64,000 bases of DNA from Paenibacillus donghaensis (GTDB lineage Bacteria; Bacillota; Bacilli; Paenibacillales; Paenibacillaceae), in assembly GCF_002192415.1 (NCBI RefSeq), contig NZ_CP021780.1, positions 62,001-126,000 of the forward strand, written 5' to 3'. The position numbers and the translations under genes are program-made. Positions 16,810-26,071 of the stretch are shown one piece after another (the stretch's first letter is position 1; every line of letters starts with the position of its first letter). The notes beneath the pieces are model-generated. The model did not search any database, had not been told where the DNA came from, and worked only from the letters and a program-made list of their open reading frames with translations.

Positions 16810-18183
16810 CTATGATTGCCGGCCAGCTCGGCGCTGATATGAAGCGTAAATCAGCGAGCAGGCGATCGCTAGGGCAGCGGTAACCGTCATCCCCCAGAAG
16901 ATATTGGAGTAAGCCATACCCAGCGGTCTGGATTGCTGGAAGCTCAGTGCAATGCTGGTCATGGCAACACTGAATGCGCCGCCGAAGAATTGGACCAGTT
17001 GGAAGAAGCCCATGCCTGCACCAATTTCATCTACCGGCAGAATCTCGGAGACCTCATTGGAGACACTGGTGGTCAGCGTAGAGAATCCGATACTGAGCAG
17101 AATGTAGACTGCGGCAATAGCGTAGAAGGTTGTGCCGGCCAGCAGGGCGAACAGTGCGGCAGCCACGATAAGCAGCCAAGGGGAGTAACGGATGAATAGG
17201 CCATTCCCGTAACGGTTGATGATTCGTCCCACCCGGTTGGAGAGCAGCATGGAGACAATCGCACCAGGGAAGATGATCAGACCGGACTGGGCCGGAGTCA
17301 GACCATACAGATGAGCCAGCACCTGTGGAAGCAAATACAGGGTGGCGAAATTGTTGATGTAAGACACGATCCCAAGGGCGATCAGCGACAGATATTTGCG
17401 GTTGCGGAACAGCTCCGGCTGCACAAAAGGCTCATGGGCACGGTGAATCCGCAGCCAGAACAAGAGCAGTGCGATCACGCCAACGGCGAGCGTGACCCAG
17501 GAGCGGCTGGTCAGGAACAACAGCACGCCGGTGGTTCCGATCCCGATACAGGCGGCACCCAGCAGATCGAAGCTGCCCTTCTGCGGCGCTTCCTTCGGAA
17601 TCAGCAGCAGGAAGAGGGGAATCAGCAGCAGCGATATGCCTGTGATGATGAACAGGTTGTGCCAGCCGAGGAACTGGGTGACGGTACCGCCGATCACCGG
17701 GCCGAGGCCCAGGCCCAGCGAGCTGGCGGAGATGATCACAGCCATCGAGTTGCCGCGGCGCTCCGCCGGGACATATCGGGTGATCAGCACGATGGCTAGG
17801 CCTGGCACCGAGGCGGCACCCGCTGCCTGCAGCAGGCGTGCGGAGAGCAGCACAGCGAAGCTTTCGCTGAACAGGCCGATCAGGGAAGCGGCGCCGAACA
17901 GGCTCAGCCCCACGATAAACAGCGTGCGGATCGGCACGAAATCGGACAGCCGGGAGAAGGTGATCGACATAATGGCGAACACAATGGAATAGCCGGTAAC
18001 GATCCAGGAGGAGGCAATGGTGGATAATGCAAATTCCTTGGTGATTTGCGGCAAAGCCAGGTTGAACATCATCGTGTTCATAACTACGAGTACAATGACG
18101 AACCCCAGCATGGAAACAACAAGGCTTTCGCGGAATACGTAAGGTTTCCCGGCGGTTGCCCGATAAGCAGTAGACTGACTCAT
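16810..18183 (-). CDS. MFS multidrug exporter (DHA2, Tet(L)-like, 14 TMS)
   Basis: 457 residues, the same length as Tet(K)/Tet(L)-type exporters. Motif C-like GLGLGPVIGGTVTQFLGW and an N-terminal MNTMMFNLALPQITKEF, where DHA2 proteins carry the VNVALP motif. Inner-membrane proton antiporter; substrate unknown. Divergent from an ArsR-type regulator 198 bases away, a classic repressor/exporter pair. AGGAGG 4-5 bases ahead of ATG. Confidence 0.82.
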   Translation of the reverse strand: MSQSTAYRATAGKPYVFRESLVVSMLGFVIVLVVMNTMMFNLALPQITKEFALSTIASSWIVTGYSIVFAIMSITFSRLSDFVPIRTLFIVGLSLFGAASLIGLFSESFAVLLSARLLQAAGAASVPGLAIVLITRYVPAERRGNSMAVIISASSLGLGLGPVIGGTVTQFLGWHNLFIITGISLLLIPLFLLLIPKEAPQKGSFDLLGAACIGIGTTGVLLFLTSRSWVTLAVGVIALLLFWLRIHRAHEPFVQPELFRNRKYLSLIALGIVSYINNFATLYLLPQVLAHLYGLTPAQSGLIIFPGAIVSMLLSNRVGRIINRYGNGLFIRYSPWLLIVAAALFALLAGTTFYAIAAVYILLSIGFSTLTTSVSNEVSEILPVDEIGAGMGFFQLVQFFGGAFSVAMTSIALSFQQSRPLGMAYSNIFWGMTVTAALAIACSLIYASYQRRAGRQS

Positions 18184-18209
18184 AAATCCTCCTAATAAGA
18201 TGAACTTAA

Positions 18210-18223
18210 AACATTGTTATGTT
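18210..18223. promoter_or_regulatory. Candidate operator between MFS and ArsR genes
   Basis: Palindrome AACATTGTTATGTT just upstream of the exporter start, inside the divergent promoter region. A second spaced pair AACAT...ATGTT lies at about 18291-18321. Binding by the ArsR protein is inference. Confidence 0.4.
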
Positions 18224-18381
18224 CACGTTTTATGAGTGTAATTGTGCTTGGAAACTGCTCTTTAAGATTTCATTGTACTAAAATCATAGAACATTAGTAA
18301 TATACCATGAGATATGTTAAAATTCAATCATCTAAGTTTCCCTGTTCTACAGCAGTCCGATAATAAGGAGATGTAAGCGCT

Positions 18382-18690
18382 TTGAAAAAACTACACCATC
18401 CCCATGCCGCCGATATGGACATCAGCTCTGTGCTTCATGCCTTAAGCGACCCGGTCCGCCTACAGATTGTCAGCGAGATTGCTGCCGGTAGCGGGCAGGC
18501 CTGCAATACCTTCGATGTACCTGTTGCCAAGTCAACCCTAACCCACCATATCCGCACCCTCCGCGAAGCCGGGTTGGTTCAGGTTACGGTGCAGGGGACG
18601 CAGCATATTGTGGCACTGCGAACTGAAGACATCAACAGCCGGTTCCCGGGACTGCTGGCTGCTGTATTGGGTGCTAAGGCGAACGAATGA
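18382..18690 (+). CDS. ArsR-type HTH regulator
   Basis: 102 residues. Winged helix: SSVLHALSDPVRLQIVSEIA, then VAKSTLTHHIRTLREAGLVQVTVQGTQHIVALR, the usual ArsR recognition helix and wing. No metal-binding Cys pair. TTG start with AAGGAG about 11 bases upstream. Likely represses the divergent exporter gene. Confidence 0.8.
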   Translation: MKKLHHPHAADMDISSVLHALSDPVRLQIVSEIAAGSGQACNTFDVPVAKSTLTHHIRTLREAGLVQVTVQGTQHIVALRTEDINSRFPGLLAAVLGAKANE

Positions 18691-18724
18691 TCCCGGCTCG
18701 GAAAACCTTTCATATCACACAGCA

Positions 18725-18771
18725 GGCGGATTGGATAACTCTTAGTGAGGGTTATCCAATCCGCCTTTTTT
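18725..18771 (+). terminator. Terminator of the ArsR gene
   Basis: Perfect 15-bp stem GGCGGATTGGATAAC / GTTATCCAATCCGCC followed by six T. Confidence 0.88.
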
Positions 18772-18870
18772 GAAATAGAAGAAAGTATAAGCTTCATCTG
18801 ATCCTTTCTCCTTCTATTGTCCGCAGAAACGGATGCCGCCTCTTTTAGAGGACAGCGAAGCCGTTTCTTT
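18772..18870 (+). repeat. Dispersed two-hairpin repeat, copy 4
   Basis: GAAATAGAAGAAAGTATAAG ... TCCTTCTATTGTCCGC then GAAACGGATGCCGCC-tctttta-GAGGACAGCGAAGCCGTTTC. Directly behind the T-tract of the ArsR terminator. Confidence 0.85.
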
Positions 18871-18951
18871 TTACCACACTGAGAGCGCAATAAATGTCCT
18901 GTCGGCTGCTCGCGGCTTGATTATAATGATCTTAATCGTTGCAACGAGGAT

Positions 18952-19818
18952 GTGAGTGGTTTGGGTTATACAGAGGATGTGCAGAGGACTATCGATTACA
19001 TTGAAGACAACCTGAAAAAGCCGATGACACTGGAGGATTGCGCCCGTGTCTCCGGGTACTCCAAGTTTCATTTCCATAGGGTCTTCAGTATTCATCTCGG
19101 CCTCACGATGATGGAATATATCCGCAAACGCAGGCTCAGTCATGCGATGCTGGATGTGATCAACGGACGCAGAATACTGGATATTGCCCTGGATTACGGC
19201 TATAGCTCCGAGCGGGCATTCAGCAGGGCATTTCTGCAGGAATTCGGCCAGATTCCAAGCAGATGCAGGGAAGCGGTATACGCTGTCCCTCCCATACCGG
19301 TGTTGGCGGATACCTTAAACCAAAGGATTGGTGGCGTTCAAATGAATTACTTAAGCGAGGTAACGATAAGCACTCTGCCAGCGTTTACAGTTGCAAGTGC
19401 AGTGAGGGTCAGCGACGAGCCTGAAGATGATGTCATTACTTATCTGACCGATTGGTCGGAACGGACGGGGATTGGAGCGGGTACAAGAAGATTTGGTTTC
19501 GATGCTGCGATATCCGAGGAGCAGCAGCAGGAAGGGCTGAGAGGATATGAATATTGGGTCGAGCTTAAGGAGACAGCGGTTGTTCTGCCGGAAGATGTAG
19601 TGCTGAAACAAGTGGAAGGCTGCAAATATGCGATGCTGCGTATTACCGAACCTTTTGTAGACCCGTTCGAGCGGATTCCGCGGGGCTGGCAGCAACTGGC
19701 CGCCTGGGTGAACAGCAGGGGATATCATACCGATTGCGGCAAAGAACGGTATTGGCTGGAGGAGAAGCTTGAGCTTCAGGATGCGGTTGTGATGGATCTT
19801 TATTTTCCAATCGAATAA
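18952..19818 (+). CDS. AraC-family regulator with GyrI-like effector domain
   Basis: 288 residues. N-terminal double HTH (MTLEDCARVSGYSKFHFHRVF and ILDIALDYGYSSERAFSRAF) followed by a GyrI-like ligand domain (about 125-285), as in SoxS/Rob-type activators of drug response. The ligand domain is related in kind to the stand-alone protein at 12787. GTG 18952 or TTG 18961 can be the start; GAGG lies closer to optimal for TTG. Target genes unknown. Confidence 0.82.
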   Translation: MSGLGYTEDVQRTIDYIEDNLKKPMTLEDCARVSGYSKFHFHRVFSIHLGLTMMEYIRKRRLSHAMLDVINGRRILDIALDYGYSSERAFSRAFLQEFGQIPSRCREAVYAVPPIPVLADTLNQRIGGVQMNYLSEVTISTLPAFTVASAVRVSDEPEDDVITYLTDWSERTGIGAGTRRFGFDAAISEEQQQEGLRGYEYWVELKETAVVLPEDVVLKQVEGCKYAMLRITEPFVDPFERIPRGWQQLAAWVNSRGYHTDCGKERYWLEEKLELQDAVVMDLYFPIE

Positions 19819-19830
19819 CAGACCTCAGAG

Positions 19831-19858
19831 GAGTCCGCGCGCTGCGCGGGCTCTTATT
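19831..19858 (+). terminator. Terminator of the AraC-type gene
   Basis: GAGtCCGCGC-gct-GCGCGGgCTC followed by TTATT. Confidence 0.75.
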
Positions 19859-19984
19859 GCGCTTAGACGCTGCACCGTCTATAAGCCGTCTGTCTTCCCA
19901 AGTCAGCTGGTACATAGTACAATTAACAAATCATTTTTTGGAATGGGAATTTGTGGATTGCGTGTTCGTCGAAAGGGGATTCTT

Positions 19985-21121
19985 ATGAACGTTCAACTAG
20001 GCAAAAAGCTGATGGCTGTGACCTGTATCAGTATGCTGCTCAGTTCCTGTGCAGGAAGCACGGAAGCCGGGCCGCAGGCAACACCTGTTGTTACACATTC
20101 ACCTGCGCCAACTGCTATGCAGAGTGTTGCCCCGAGCGAGCCCGTAGCAGCGGAGCCAAGTCCATCGCCCGAACAGACGGGAACGGTAGAAGAAGCCGAT
20201 TATAAGCAATATGAGCAATATGTCCAGGACGACTCGGGTGATCCGCTGGTCTTCAGCCAGAAGGAGGACCTCGATCTGGACGGGAATATGGAGATTGTGC
20301 TCGCTTACGGCAATGACGACCCAGACCCGAAGATGGCTTTTATCTCCCGTGTGTATGTACTTCGTGAAGTCGATGGAGAGATCACACGTCTGGATGACGA
20401 GACTATAGCGACAGGCGGTTATGGGGTAAGGGACATCAAACTGATCCATCTGGAGGATATGCCGCAGACCTACATTTATTGCGGGCTGAGCAATGGCGGG
20501 GGCTTGGTCGGGTTCGCCGTCTACGGAATATCTGGTGATTCCATCCAGACCCAGGCCTACAGTGCCTCAGCCTCGGGAGCAGGGGAGGATGTGCTGCAGG
20601 ATTCTGACGGCAATGGCAGCTTCGACAGCTATGTCCAGAACAGGTTCAGCTATGAGGTGCTTTATTATGATGTGAGCCGGATGTATGTGCTGGATGATGG
20701 CGAATTTATATTTAGCCGCACCTCCGTGGATATCCCGGAATATCCGCAGGAGATCAAGGAAGTAGTGCTGCAGTTTATGAGTCTGGGTGCGCTCCGTGAC
20801 GGAACATCGAGCGAGGTGGATCAACGCCTCGAGGAGCTGTATGGTCCTGAAGCAACAGCGTTTCTGGAATCCCTGCCCGCAGAATGGAGTGAGCCCGTTC
20901 ATTACACCATAATGGAGCTCGAAGAAGGAGGATTAGACTTTGCTGTAGACCAGCAAGGCAATAAAGCGAATGTTACCGTCACTTATCCGCTCCAAGAAGA
21001 GCTTCAGGGAGACGGGGAAGATGAGACTGAGGTATTGAGCTACCAACTGGTGTTAACCTTCACGTTGCAGAAAGAGAATAACCATTGGCGAATTACTAGC
21101 GGAAGCTACACGTACAATTAA
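19985..21121 (+). CDS. Lipoprotein of unknown function
   Basis: 378 residues. Signal peptide ending in lipobox LLSSC (Cys at about residue 20). A Ser/Pro/Ala-rich linker to about residue 70, then a domain with two Asp-rich loops (DLDLDGNMEIVLAYGNDDPD and DSDGNGSFDSY) resembling FG-GAP/VCBS calcium loops. Extracellular, membrane-anchored. ATG 19985 fits AAGGGGAT upstream and the lipobox position. Followed by a dense nest of MITEs. Confidence 0.65.
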   Translation: MNVQLGKKLMAVTCISMLLSSCAGSTEAGPQATPVVTHSPAPTAMQSVAPSEPVAAEPSPSPEQTGTVEEADYKQYEQYVQDDSGDPLVFSQKEDLDLDGNMEIVLAYGNDDPDPKMAFISRVYVLREVDGEITRLDDETIATGGYGVRDIKLIHLEDMPQTYIYCGLSNGGGLVGFAVYGISGDSIQTQAYSASASGAGEDVLQDSDGNGSFDSYVQNRFSYEVLYYDVSRMYVLDDGEFIFSRTSVDIPEYPQEIKEVVLQFMSLGALRDGTSSEVDQRLEELYGPEATAFLESLPAEWSEPVHYTIMELEEGGLDFAVDQQGNKANVTVTYPLQEELQGDGEDETEVLSYQLVLTFTLQKENNHWRITSGSYTYN

Positions 21122-21259
21122 AATGCTATAAACATTATTCCAACTTAGGTCCGACTGAGGATGTAGAGTGCTGTCATAGAGTATTCAGAGCAATTAGATG
21201 TGGATATACAGTAAATTTCAGTTTTAAATGCTTATATCTGGCAAATAAGTGTGAATCAG

Positions 21260-21568
21260 GTTACTACTTAGGTCCCTCTGAGGTTGTAGACTGCTACACT
21301 AGAGATTTTAGAGAAATTAGATGCAAAAGTGCATTTAATTTCAGCTAGAATTCCTGTTATTGGGCAAATAAGTGCGAATCTGCAACTATTTTCGAGTAAA
21401 ACGATTGTTTAAGGCTCAGAATCAGAAATTAGATGCGTTTTCGCACTTATTTGCTCTAAAACAGAAAAAATCCTCTAATTAGATGCAGATTCGCAACTAA
21501 TTCGGTGGATTGGACTGATGTGGCGATCCGACTTGATGCTCCTATCCTATTGGGTCCTAAGTAGTAAC
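21260..21568. mobile_element. MITE-like element, subfamily A (inner)
   Basis: Complete, GTTACTACTTAGGTCC ... GGGTCCTAAGTAGTAAC, inverted relative to the 5359 copy. Flanks TGAATCAG (21252-21259) and TGAATGTG (21569-21576) agree at 6 of 8 bases, a decayed target duplication inside the older copy's AAGTGCGAATCTGCAAC block. Confidence 0.85.
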
Positions 21569-21586
21569 TGAATGTGCAACTATTTT

Positions 21587-21855
21587 CTTAGGTCCAGTGA
21601 GGATGTATAGGGAATTTCTACCCCTAAATGGACAGAAATCGGGTTTCAAGCGTGCTTATAGGGGATTTCTACCCCTAATGAGGTCTGATCGCACCTCCCA
21701 GACCCGAAATGGACAATTTAGCGGTAACTTTTTCCTATAAGCCATCAGAATCGAAAATGAGCCAAGTATTAACGGTAGTTTTCCTCATAGCCCCTCTGCT
21801 TTACTACTCGGAAGGCCCAAACCTGCTTGGGGATAGCGGGGTCCTAAGCAGTAAC
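21587..21855. mobile_element. MITE-like element, subfamily B (inner)
   Basis: Left end is shortened to CTTAGGTCC, right end GGGTCCTAAGCAGTAAC. Interior matches the 12497 element (GACAATTTAGCGGTAACTT, TTAACGGTAGTTTTCCTC). No clear target duplication. Confidence 0.7.
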
Positions 21856-21885
21856 ATCAAATCCGGCTAATTAGATGCATTTCCG

Positions 21886-22299
21886 GTTACTACTTAGGAC
21901 CCTGCAAGGATATAGAAGGTTACCGGGAATGTGATGTGACGCGCGTCCTTAACCCAAATACTCCCCCTAAACTTCAGGTAACCCACGTCCTAGCGGACCG
22001 CATAGCCGCATTTGCTCATTCCTACGATGTTTTTAACTCTTGCGGACTCTGTATAGCCGCTATATCATAAAAACAGGATCAAAACAGATGGTTTTCGCTG
22101 GAGGGCTACTGAGTCCGTTAAACCTGCAAAACAGCCTTTTACGGCAAATAGGGGCTCCTGAGTCCGCAACAGTCTGAAAAGGTAAGCGATAGTTACTGGA
22201 GGGCGGTCTTCATTGGCTATTCTTTAGCCTCCTTGTTACGCGGTGTTCTCTGGGAGGCCGGACGAGTAACACATGGAAGAAGGGGACCTGTGTAGTAAC
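21886..22299. mobile_element. MITE-like element, subfamily C (inner)
   Basis: 414 bp with GTTACTACTTAGGACCC and inverted GTTACTACACAGGTCCCC ends. Interior unlike A and B (blocks such as CGGACCGCATAGCCGCA and GCGGACTCTGTATAGCCGC). Flanks CATTTCCG and CACTTTCG agree at 6 of 8 bases, again within an older A element. Confidence 0.75.
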
Positions 22300-22429
22300 C
22301 ACTTTCGCAACTAAATCGGTGGATTCCTCTTAAGTGGCGTCCAGAAGCTAAGTCTGTGATGCTTATATCCTACGTTGGTCTAAGTTAAGCAGTAACCGAA
22401 CATGATTCTAAACCGGGGAGAGTGAAATC

Positions 22430-22941
22430 ATGCTGGAGCTGGACAGTCCCGTATGGAGCAGGCTGCATGGTCCGTTTGGCTCGGCCGGGCCAGTGCCTGA
22501 GCTGCTGAAGCAGCTGGGGCACTCCTATATTGCAGAGGTGAAGGATGAACTGTACTGGGAGCATTTGTTTCACCAAAATACACTGTATCCGGCCACCTAT
22601 GCGGCGTTTCCTTATCTGGCGGAGATCGCCTGCCGGACAGCTGATCTGGAAGTGAAGCTGGATATCTATTCCGGCCTGAGGAACAGGGTCATCAGCCGCT
22701 GGTTGCCTATAAGGAGGACCCGGTATTCAGCGGCAGGGAAGGGGTACGGCCGATTATACCTGCGGTTTCCGGTATGGCCGAAGCCGTCCCGCTGGCGCTC
22801 TACCGGCTGTGGGGGGATACAGCTGCAATCGGAGAGCACTTGCATCTGGAGCAGCTGCCCTATTTATCCGGGTGCACCTGTTGCCCTTCCTGCGGGGAGC
22901 AGCTGGAGATTTGGCCGCAGCTGGTCCGCGCGCTCGGGTAA
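22430..22941 (+). pseudogene. Frameshifted gene of unknown function
   Basis: The first part reads MLELDSPVWSRLHGPF ... DLEVKLDIYSGL; the sensible continuation is in the next frame, from about 22660-22690 on: EQGHQPLVAYKEDPVF ... GMAEAVPLALYRLWGD ... SGCTCCPSCGEQLEI, stop TAA at 22939. One inserted or deleted base in that interval would restore about 170 residues. The C-terminal CTCCPSC cluster may bind zinc. I do not recognise the family. Either a real pseudogene or a sequencing error. Confidence 0.6.
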
Positions 22942-22971
22942 GAGCCGGGAGTGTGAGCATAAGAACATCGC

Positions 22972-23940
22972 TTAGCGCAATCCGATATTGTGGGAACGGT
23001 TCGTGGCCGTCTCGCGCAGCAGCAGCCGAATCGCCTGAATGGCAGCCGTCTCGGCCTGCTTGGCCTCCTGCAATAAATCCAGCAGCTGCTGCAGCGGGCC
23101 AGCCGGGAGCGGCTGCGTATCGAGCGGGAGGGTGAGCATCCGGTTGTAGATTTCGGCTAGCTGGATGTAATGTGCTGCCACAGGCTCCAAAGCGGGCCAA
23201 TAGCTGCACGCTTCCTGGGCGTAATGGCTGGCATCCCTTTTGGCGGCGGCATAGGAGGATAACGTTTCATATGCACCGGGGGCATCGTAGGCGCCGGAGC
23301 GGAATACATCCATCATCATGTCGTAGCACTTCAGGCCGCAGCTGTAATCAGACTCCGGCAGCATTGGGTCATGGACCTCCGCCCGGTAGGCAGCCTGCAG
23401 GAAGGATTCCTTAATTACCTGGAGCAGATCCATCGGGGAGTGATGCTCGTAGATCTGGTAATACCAATAAGGGGACAGATTCTGCCCGAACTGCTCAAAG
23501 GGCCATTCCTGATGAATATCCGGCTGCCCGTCCGCGTAATAGAATAGCTGCTTCTCCTCATCATATCCGTTTACGATTACAAACCGGTCTTTCCAGGCTA
23601 CCGCACCTGTTCCCTGGTCCAGACAGCGCTTGATATCCACAACAGCCTGCTGCCGGTAGAGCGGAAAGGTGGGAGCGAAATGGAAACCGGCATCCTGCGA
23701 GGCCTGGATCCCAATCAAGTCAGCGGCGACAAAATGCTCTGCCATCCAGTTGTATGTGGAGACCGAGTCCGCCTCCAGCCTGTGCCCCATGGACAACCGG
23801 AAGCAGGCACCGGTCATGCCGGACAACATATATTTGGGCAGGGAGAACCAGCCCTTCCCCGACAATACGCCATACATGGCATCAATGAAGGATTGGGACT
23901 CCACGTGTAGTTGAAGTGGGAGCTGGATAGGTTGCTTCAT
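22972..23940 (-). CDS. BtrH-like (C39-peptidase-like fold) protein, paralog 1
   Basis: 322 residues. Shares order and wording with the next gene: SFIDAMYGVLSGKGWFSLPKYMLSGMTG against SFTDAMYAVLTAAGRFDGPKFMLSGLSG, WMAEHFVAAD, a Gln-rich YRQQAVVDIKRCLDQG, then VIVNGYDEEKQLFYYADG and LSPYWYYQIYEH. The pattern resembles the BtrH N-terminal domain (papain/C39-like acyl-transfer fold of butirosin biosynthesis), but no catalytic Cys/His pair can be assigned, so function is open. Last gene of a three-gene unit led by a WYL regulator. Confidence 0.55.
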   Translation of the reverse strand: MKQPIQLPLQLHVESQSFIDAMYGVLSGKGWFSLPKYMLSGMTGACFRLSMGHRLEADSVSTYNWMAEHFVAADLIGIQASQDAGFHFAPTFPLYRQQAVVDIKRCLDQGTGAVAWKDRFVIVNGYDEEKQLFYYADGQPDIHQEWPFEQFGQNLSPYWYYQIYEHHSPMDLLQVIKESFLQAAYRAEVHDPMLPESDYSCGLKCYDMMMDVFRSGAYDAPGAYETLSSYAAAKRDASHYAQEACSYWPALEPVAAHYIQLAEIYNRMLTLPLDTQPLPAGPLQQLLDLLQEAKQAETAAIQAIRLLLRETATNRSHNIGLR

Positions 23941-23987
23941 TAAGATTCTTCCTTTCTATGGCCGGGGGGATAGAAATCTTGCATCCA

Positions 23988-24980
23988 TCACCGTGCCGTA
24001 TGGGCACCCCATCGGGGCAGGATGGAGCGCGCAGGATCAGGATAACGTTCCGATATCGTCCGGCAGATTCCCATGGCACGTTCCTCCAAGGCTTCAGCCC
24101 TCACAAATAATGCGCTCAGAGTAGGCAGCGCATTCTCGGCTAATTGCAGCGCTTCCTGACTGCGCAGAAGCGAAGCTGCACATTCCTCCGTGAAGATAGA
24201 TACCAGCTCTGCATACAGGCTGTGAACTTCATCCAATCCGGGAAGCAGCTGCTTCACCTTACTTAAATAGTCCCTAATTTCCCTGCGTGAATATATATAA
24301 GAATCTATGATATATGCCGCGCCCGGCCGGTCGAAATCGCCCTGCTCCAAGGCTTGGATTACATATTGATAGGCCAGGCGGCCGGAAGCGATACTGGTAT
24401 CAGGCCTGGTTTTGTAGGGAATCTCCCAGTCCTGCAGTGCCAGGCGCAGGGATTCCAGCACAGCCGCCTTCAGCGGAATAGCCACCCTCTCCCCGAAAGC
24501 CTGATAATACCAGAACGGAGTCATGTTGATCCCGAAGTTGTCGTACAACACAACTTGGGTTTCCCCGGACCAGCCATCCTGCACATAGAACACCCGGTCC
24601 TCCTCATCATATCCGTGAATGACGCCGAATTCGGGCAACCAATAGACAACGCCGATACCGGCTTCTATACTCTTTTTGACACCTTCCACAGCATCCTGCT
24701 GGTAGATTTCGAAAGAAGGATGCCTTGTGCGTCCTCCATCATTGACCGTGAAGACCCCTAAGTTATCCAGTGCCGCCTGATGTTCGGTGCCCCAATGCCC
24801 GTAGGCTGTAACGGACATTGGGAGCAGTCTGTCATGCACCGAGAATTTGAACGCCAGACCACTTAGCCCGGAGAGCATAAATTTGGGTCCGTCGAACCGC
24901 CCGGCGGCCGTCAACACCGCATACATGGCGTCGGTAAAAGATTTCGATTCCCGCTTCATATGAATCTCATTGAGTATCAT
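23988..24980 (-). CDS. BtrH-like (C39-peptidase-like fold) protein, paralog 2
   Basis: 330 residues, paralog of the gene at 22972 over the whole length. VIHGYDEEDRVFYVQDGWSG and ITPFWYYQ-like block MTPFWYYQAFGER are shared. A C-terminal helical bundle (about 225-320) follows. ATG lies inside the end of the WYL gene with GGAGG 6 bases upstream, so it is translationally coupled to it. A tandem duplication produced the pair. Exact function not known. Confidence 0.55.
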   Translation of the reverse strand: MILNEIHMKRESKSFTDAMYAVLTAAGRFDGPKFMLSGLSGLAFKFSVHDRLLPMSVTAYGHWGTEHQAALDNLGVFTVNDGGRTRHPSFEIYQQDAVEGVKKSIEAGIGVVYWLPEFGVIHGYDEEDRVFYVQDGWSGETQVVLYDNFGINMTPFWYYQAFGERVAIPLKAAVLESLRLALQDWEIPYKTRPDTSIASGRLAYQYVIQALEQGDFDRPGAAYIIDSYIYSRREIRDYLSKVKQLLPGLDEVHSLYAELVSIFTEECAASLLRSQEALQLAENALPTLSALFVRAEALEERAMGICRTISERYPDPARSILPRWGAHTAR

Positions 24981-25881
24981 CGTTGTCCTCCTGCGGATGC
25001 AGCCGCTTCAGCATCGCTTGGCATCTGCTGTTTAATCTGTCCATCAGCCATCTAGGGGCGAGCAGTTGCTGCCACTGCGTCGTCAGCAACTGCTGAAGGA
25101 ATGTTTCCGGGTCCACGAAGCTGACCTCGTACAGATCATCCCTGGTATTGCGGATGGGAAACCCGTACCAATAAGCCCCGTCCGGCGGAGCCGCCAGGCG
25201 GATCAGCGCCGTGAAGGGTTTAAGCTTGCGTGCTCCTATGGGCTGGGGTACCGATTCGCGTTCCATATGAAATTGCCGCTCGGTCAGCTGCAACCGCTGG
25301 ATATCTGACAGCGGGAAGGATTGAACATGATCTTGGCCGCTAGTGCGGGCGAGCAGATAGTCCTCATCATAGTGGGATTCCAGCTTAAGCGGGCAGAGCT
25401 CCAATTCGCCTGCCTGGTCTTTATTGAAGATTCTTACCATAAGCTGGTCCCGGATAGCCTGCTCCAATAATCCAATCATCTGCAAGGCATGGGCATTTAC
25501 TTCGAATAGTGGCAAATGGCCGCCTGCAATCTCCAGCTCTTCCTGATTGGTGAAACGCTCCAGCAGCTTGCCGATCCGCCGGACAGCAGGTCCGTTCTCG
25601 TAATTATAATGGCTATAACGGTAAGCCAGATATTTCAAGATCTGTTTCTCTTCATCGGTTATATATAAATGGGGCAGCATGAAGCTGTCATCCTCATAAC
25701 AATATCCGCGTTGTTTGGCTACATATTGCAGCGGAGCCCGGAGAGAGGAGGCCAGATATTCGATATCCCGCTGAGCCTGACGCTTGGAGATTTCGAATTG
25801 CTCCGCCAGATGATTGCTGTTCGGGTATCGTCCCGCCTTGATCTGCTGGTCAAACCATTGAATACGGTGCATATGGCTCAT
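24967..25881 (-). CDS. WYL-domain transcriptional regulator (DeoR-like HTH)
   Basis: 304 residues. N-terminal HTH (RYPNSNHLAEQFEISKRQAQRDIEYL), central WYL-type SH3-like domain (about 140-215), C-terminal WCX-like part ending TTQWQQLLAPRWLMDRLNSR. Such proteins sense nucleotide-like or single-stranded nucleic-acid ligands. First gene of an operon with the two BtrH-like paralogs and probably its own regulator through the palindrome upstream. Confidence 0.78.
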   Translation of the reverse strand: MSHMHRIQWFDQQIKAGRYPNSNHLAEQFEISKRQAQRDIEYLASSLRAPLQYVAKQRGYCYEDDSFMLPHLYITDEEKQILKYLAYRYSHYNYENGPAVRRIGKLLERFTNQEELEIAGGHLPLFEVNAHALQMIGLLEQAIRDQLMVRIFNKDQAGELELCPLKLESHYDEDYLLARTSGQDHVQSFPLSDIQRLQLTERQFHMERESVPQPIGARKLKPFTALIRLAAPPDGAYWYGFPIRNTRDDLYEVSFVDPETFLQQLLTTQWQQLLAPRWLMDRLNSRCQAMLKRLHPQEDNDDTQ

Positions 25882-25910
25882 GTGAAGACGCTTCCTTTCA
25901 TTCCGCTCTG

Positions 25911-25944
25911 GAATAGCGGAAATGATTCACGTGCCCCGCTATTC
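25911..25944. promoter_or_regulatory. Inverted repeat upstream of the WYL regulator gene
   Basis: GAATAGCGG ... CCGCTATTC with a 16-base centre, 30 bases upstream of the WYL start codon. Position suits an operator or a 5' hairpin. Inference only. Confidence 0.4.
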
Positions 25945-26071
25945 TCCGAGTATAAGTGATGCCGCTGCAATGAAACAAGGATGGTGCGTCAGCTTCATGC
26001 AGGCATGAAGCGAGCAGCCATCCCGCTGGGATTCAGCTTAGCTTATAACCACAGTCGGCCTGTCCTCGCAT

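Larger units (their letters stand above)
21131..22395. mobile_element. Nest of MITE-like elements inside an old subfamily A copy
   Basis: The gap between the lipoprotein and the next gene is built from repeats. An old subfamily A element begins about 21138 (ACTTAGGTCC relic), is visible at 21139-21259, 21569-21586, 21856-21885 and 22300-22395 (ends TAAGCAGTAACC), and is interrupted by three younger elements annotated separately. No gene in this stretch. Confidence 0.75.
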
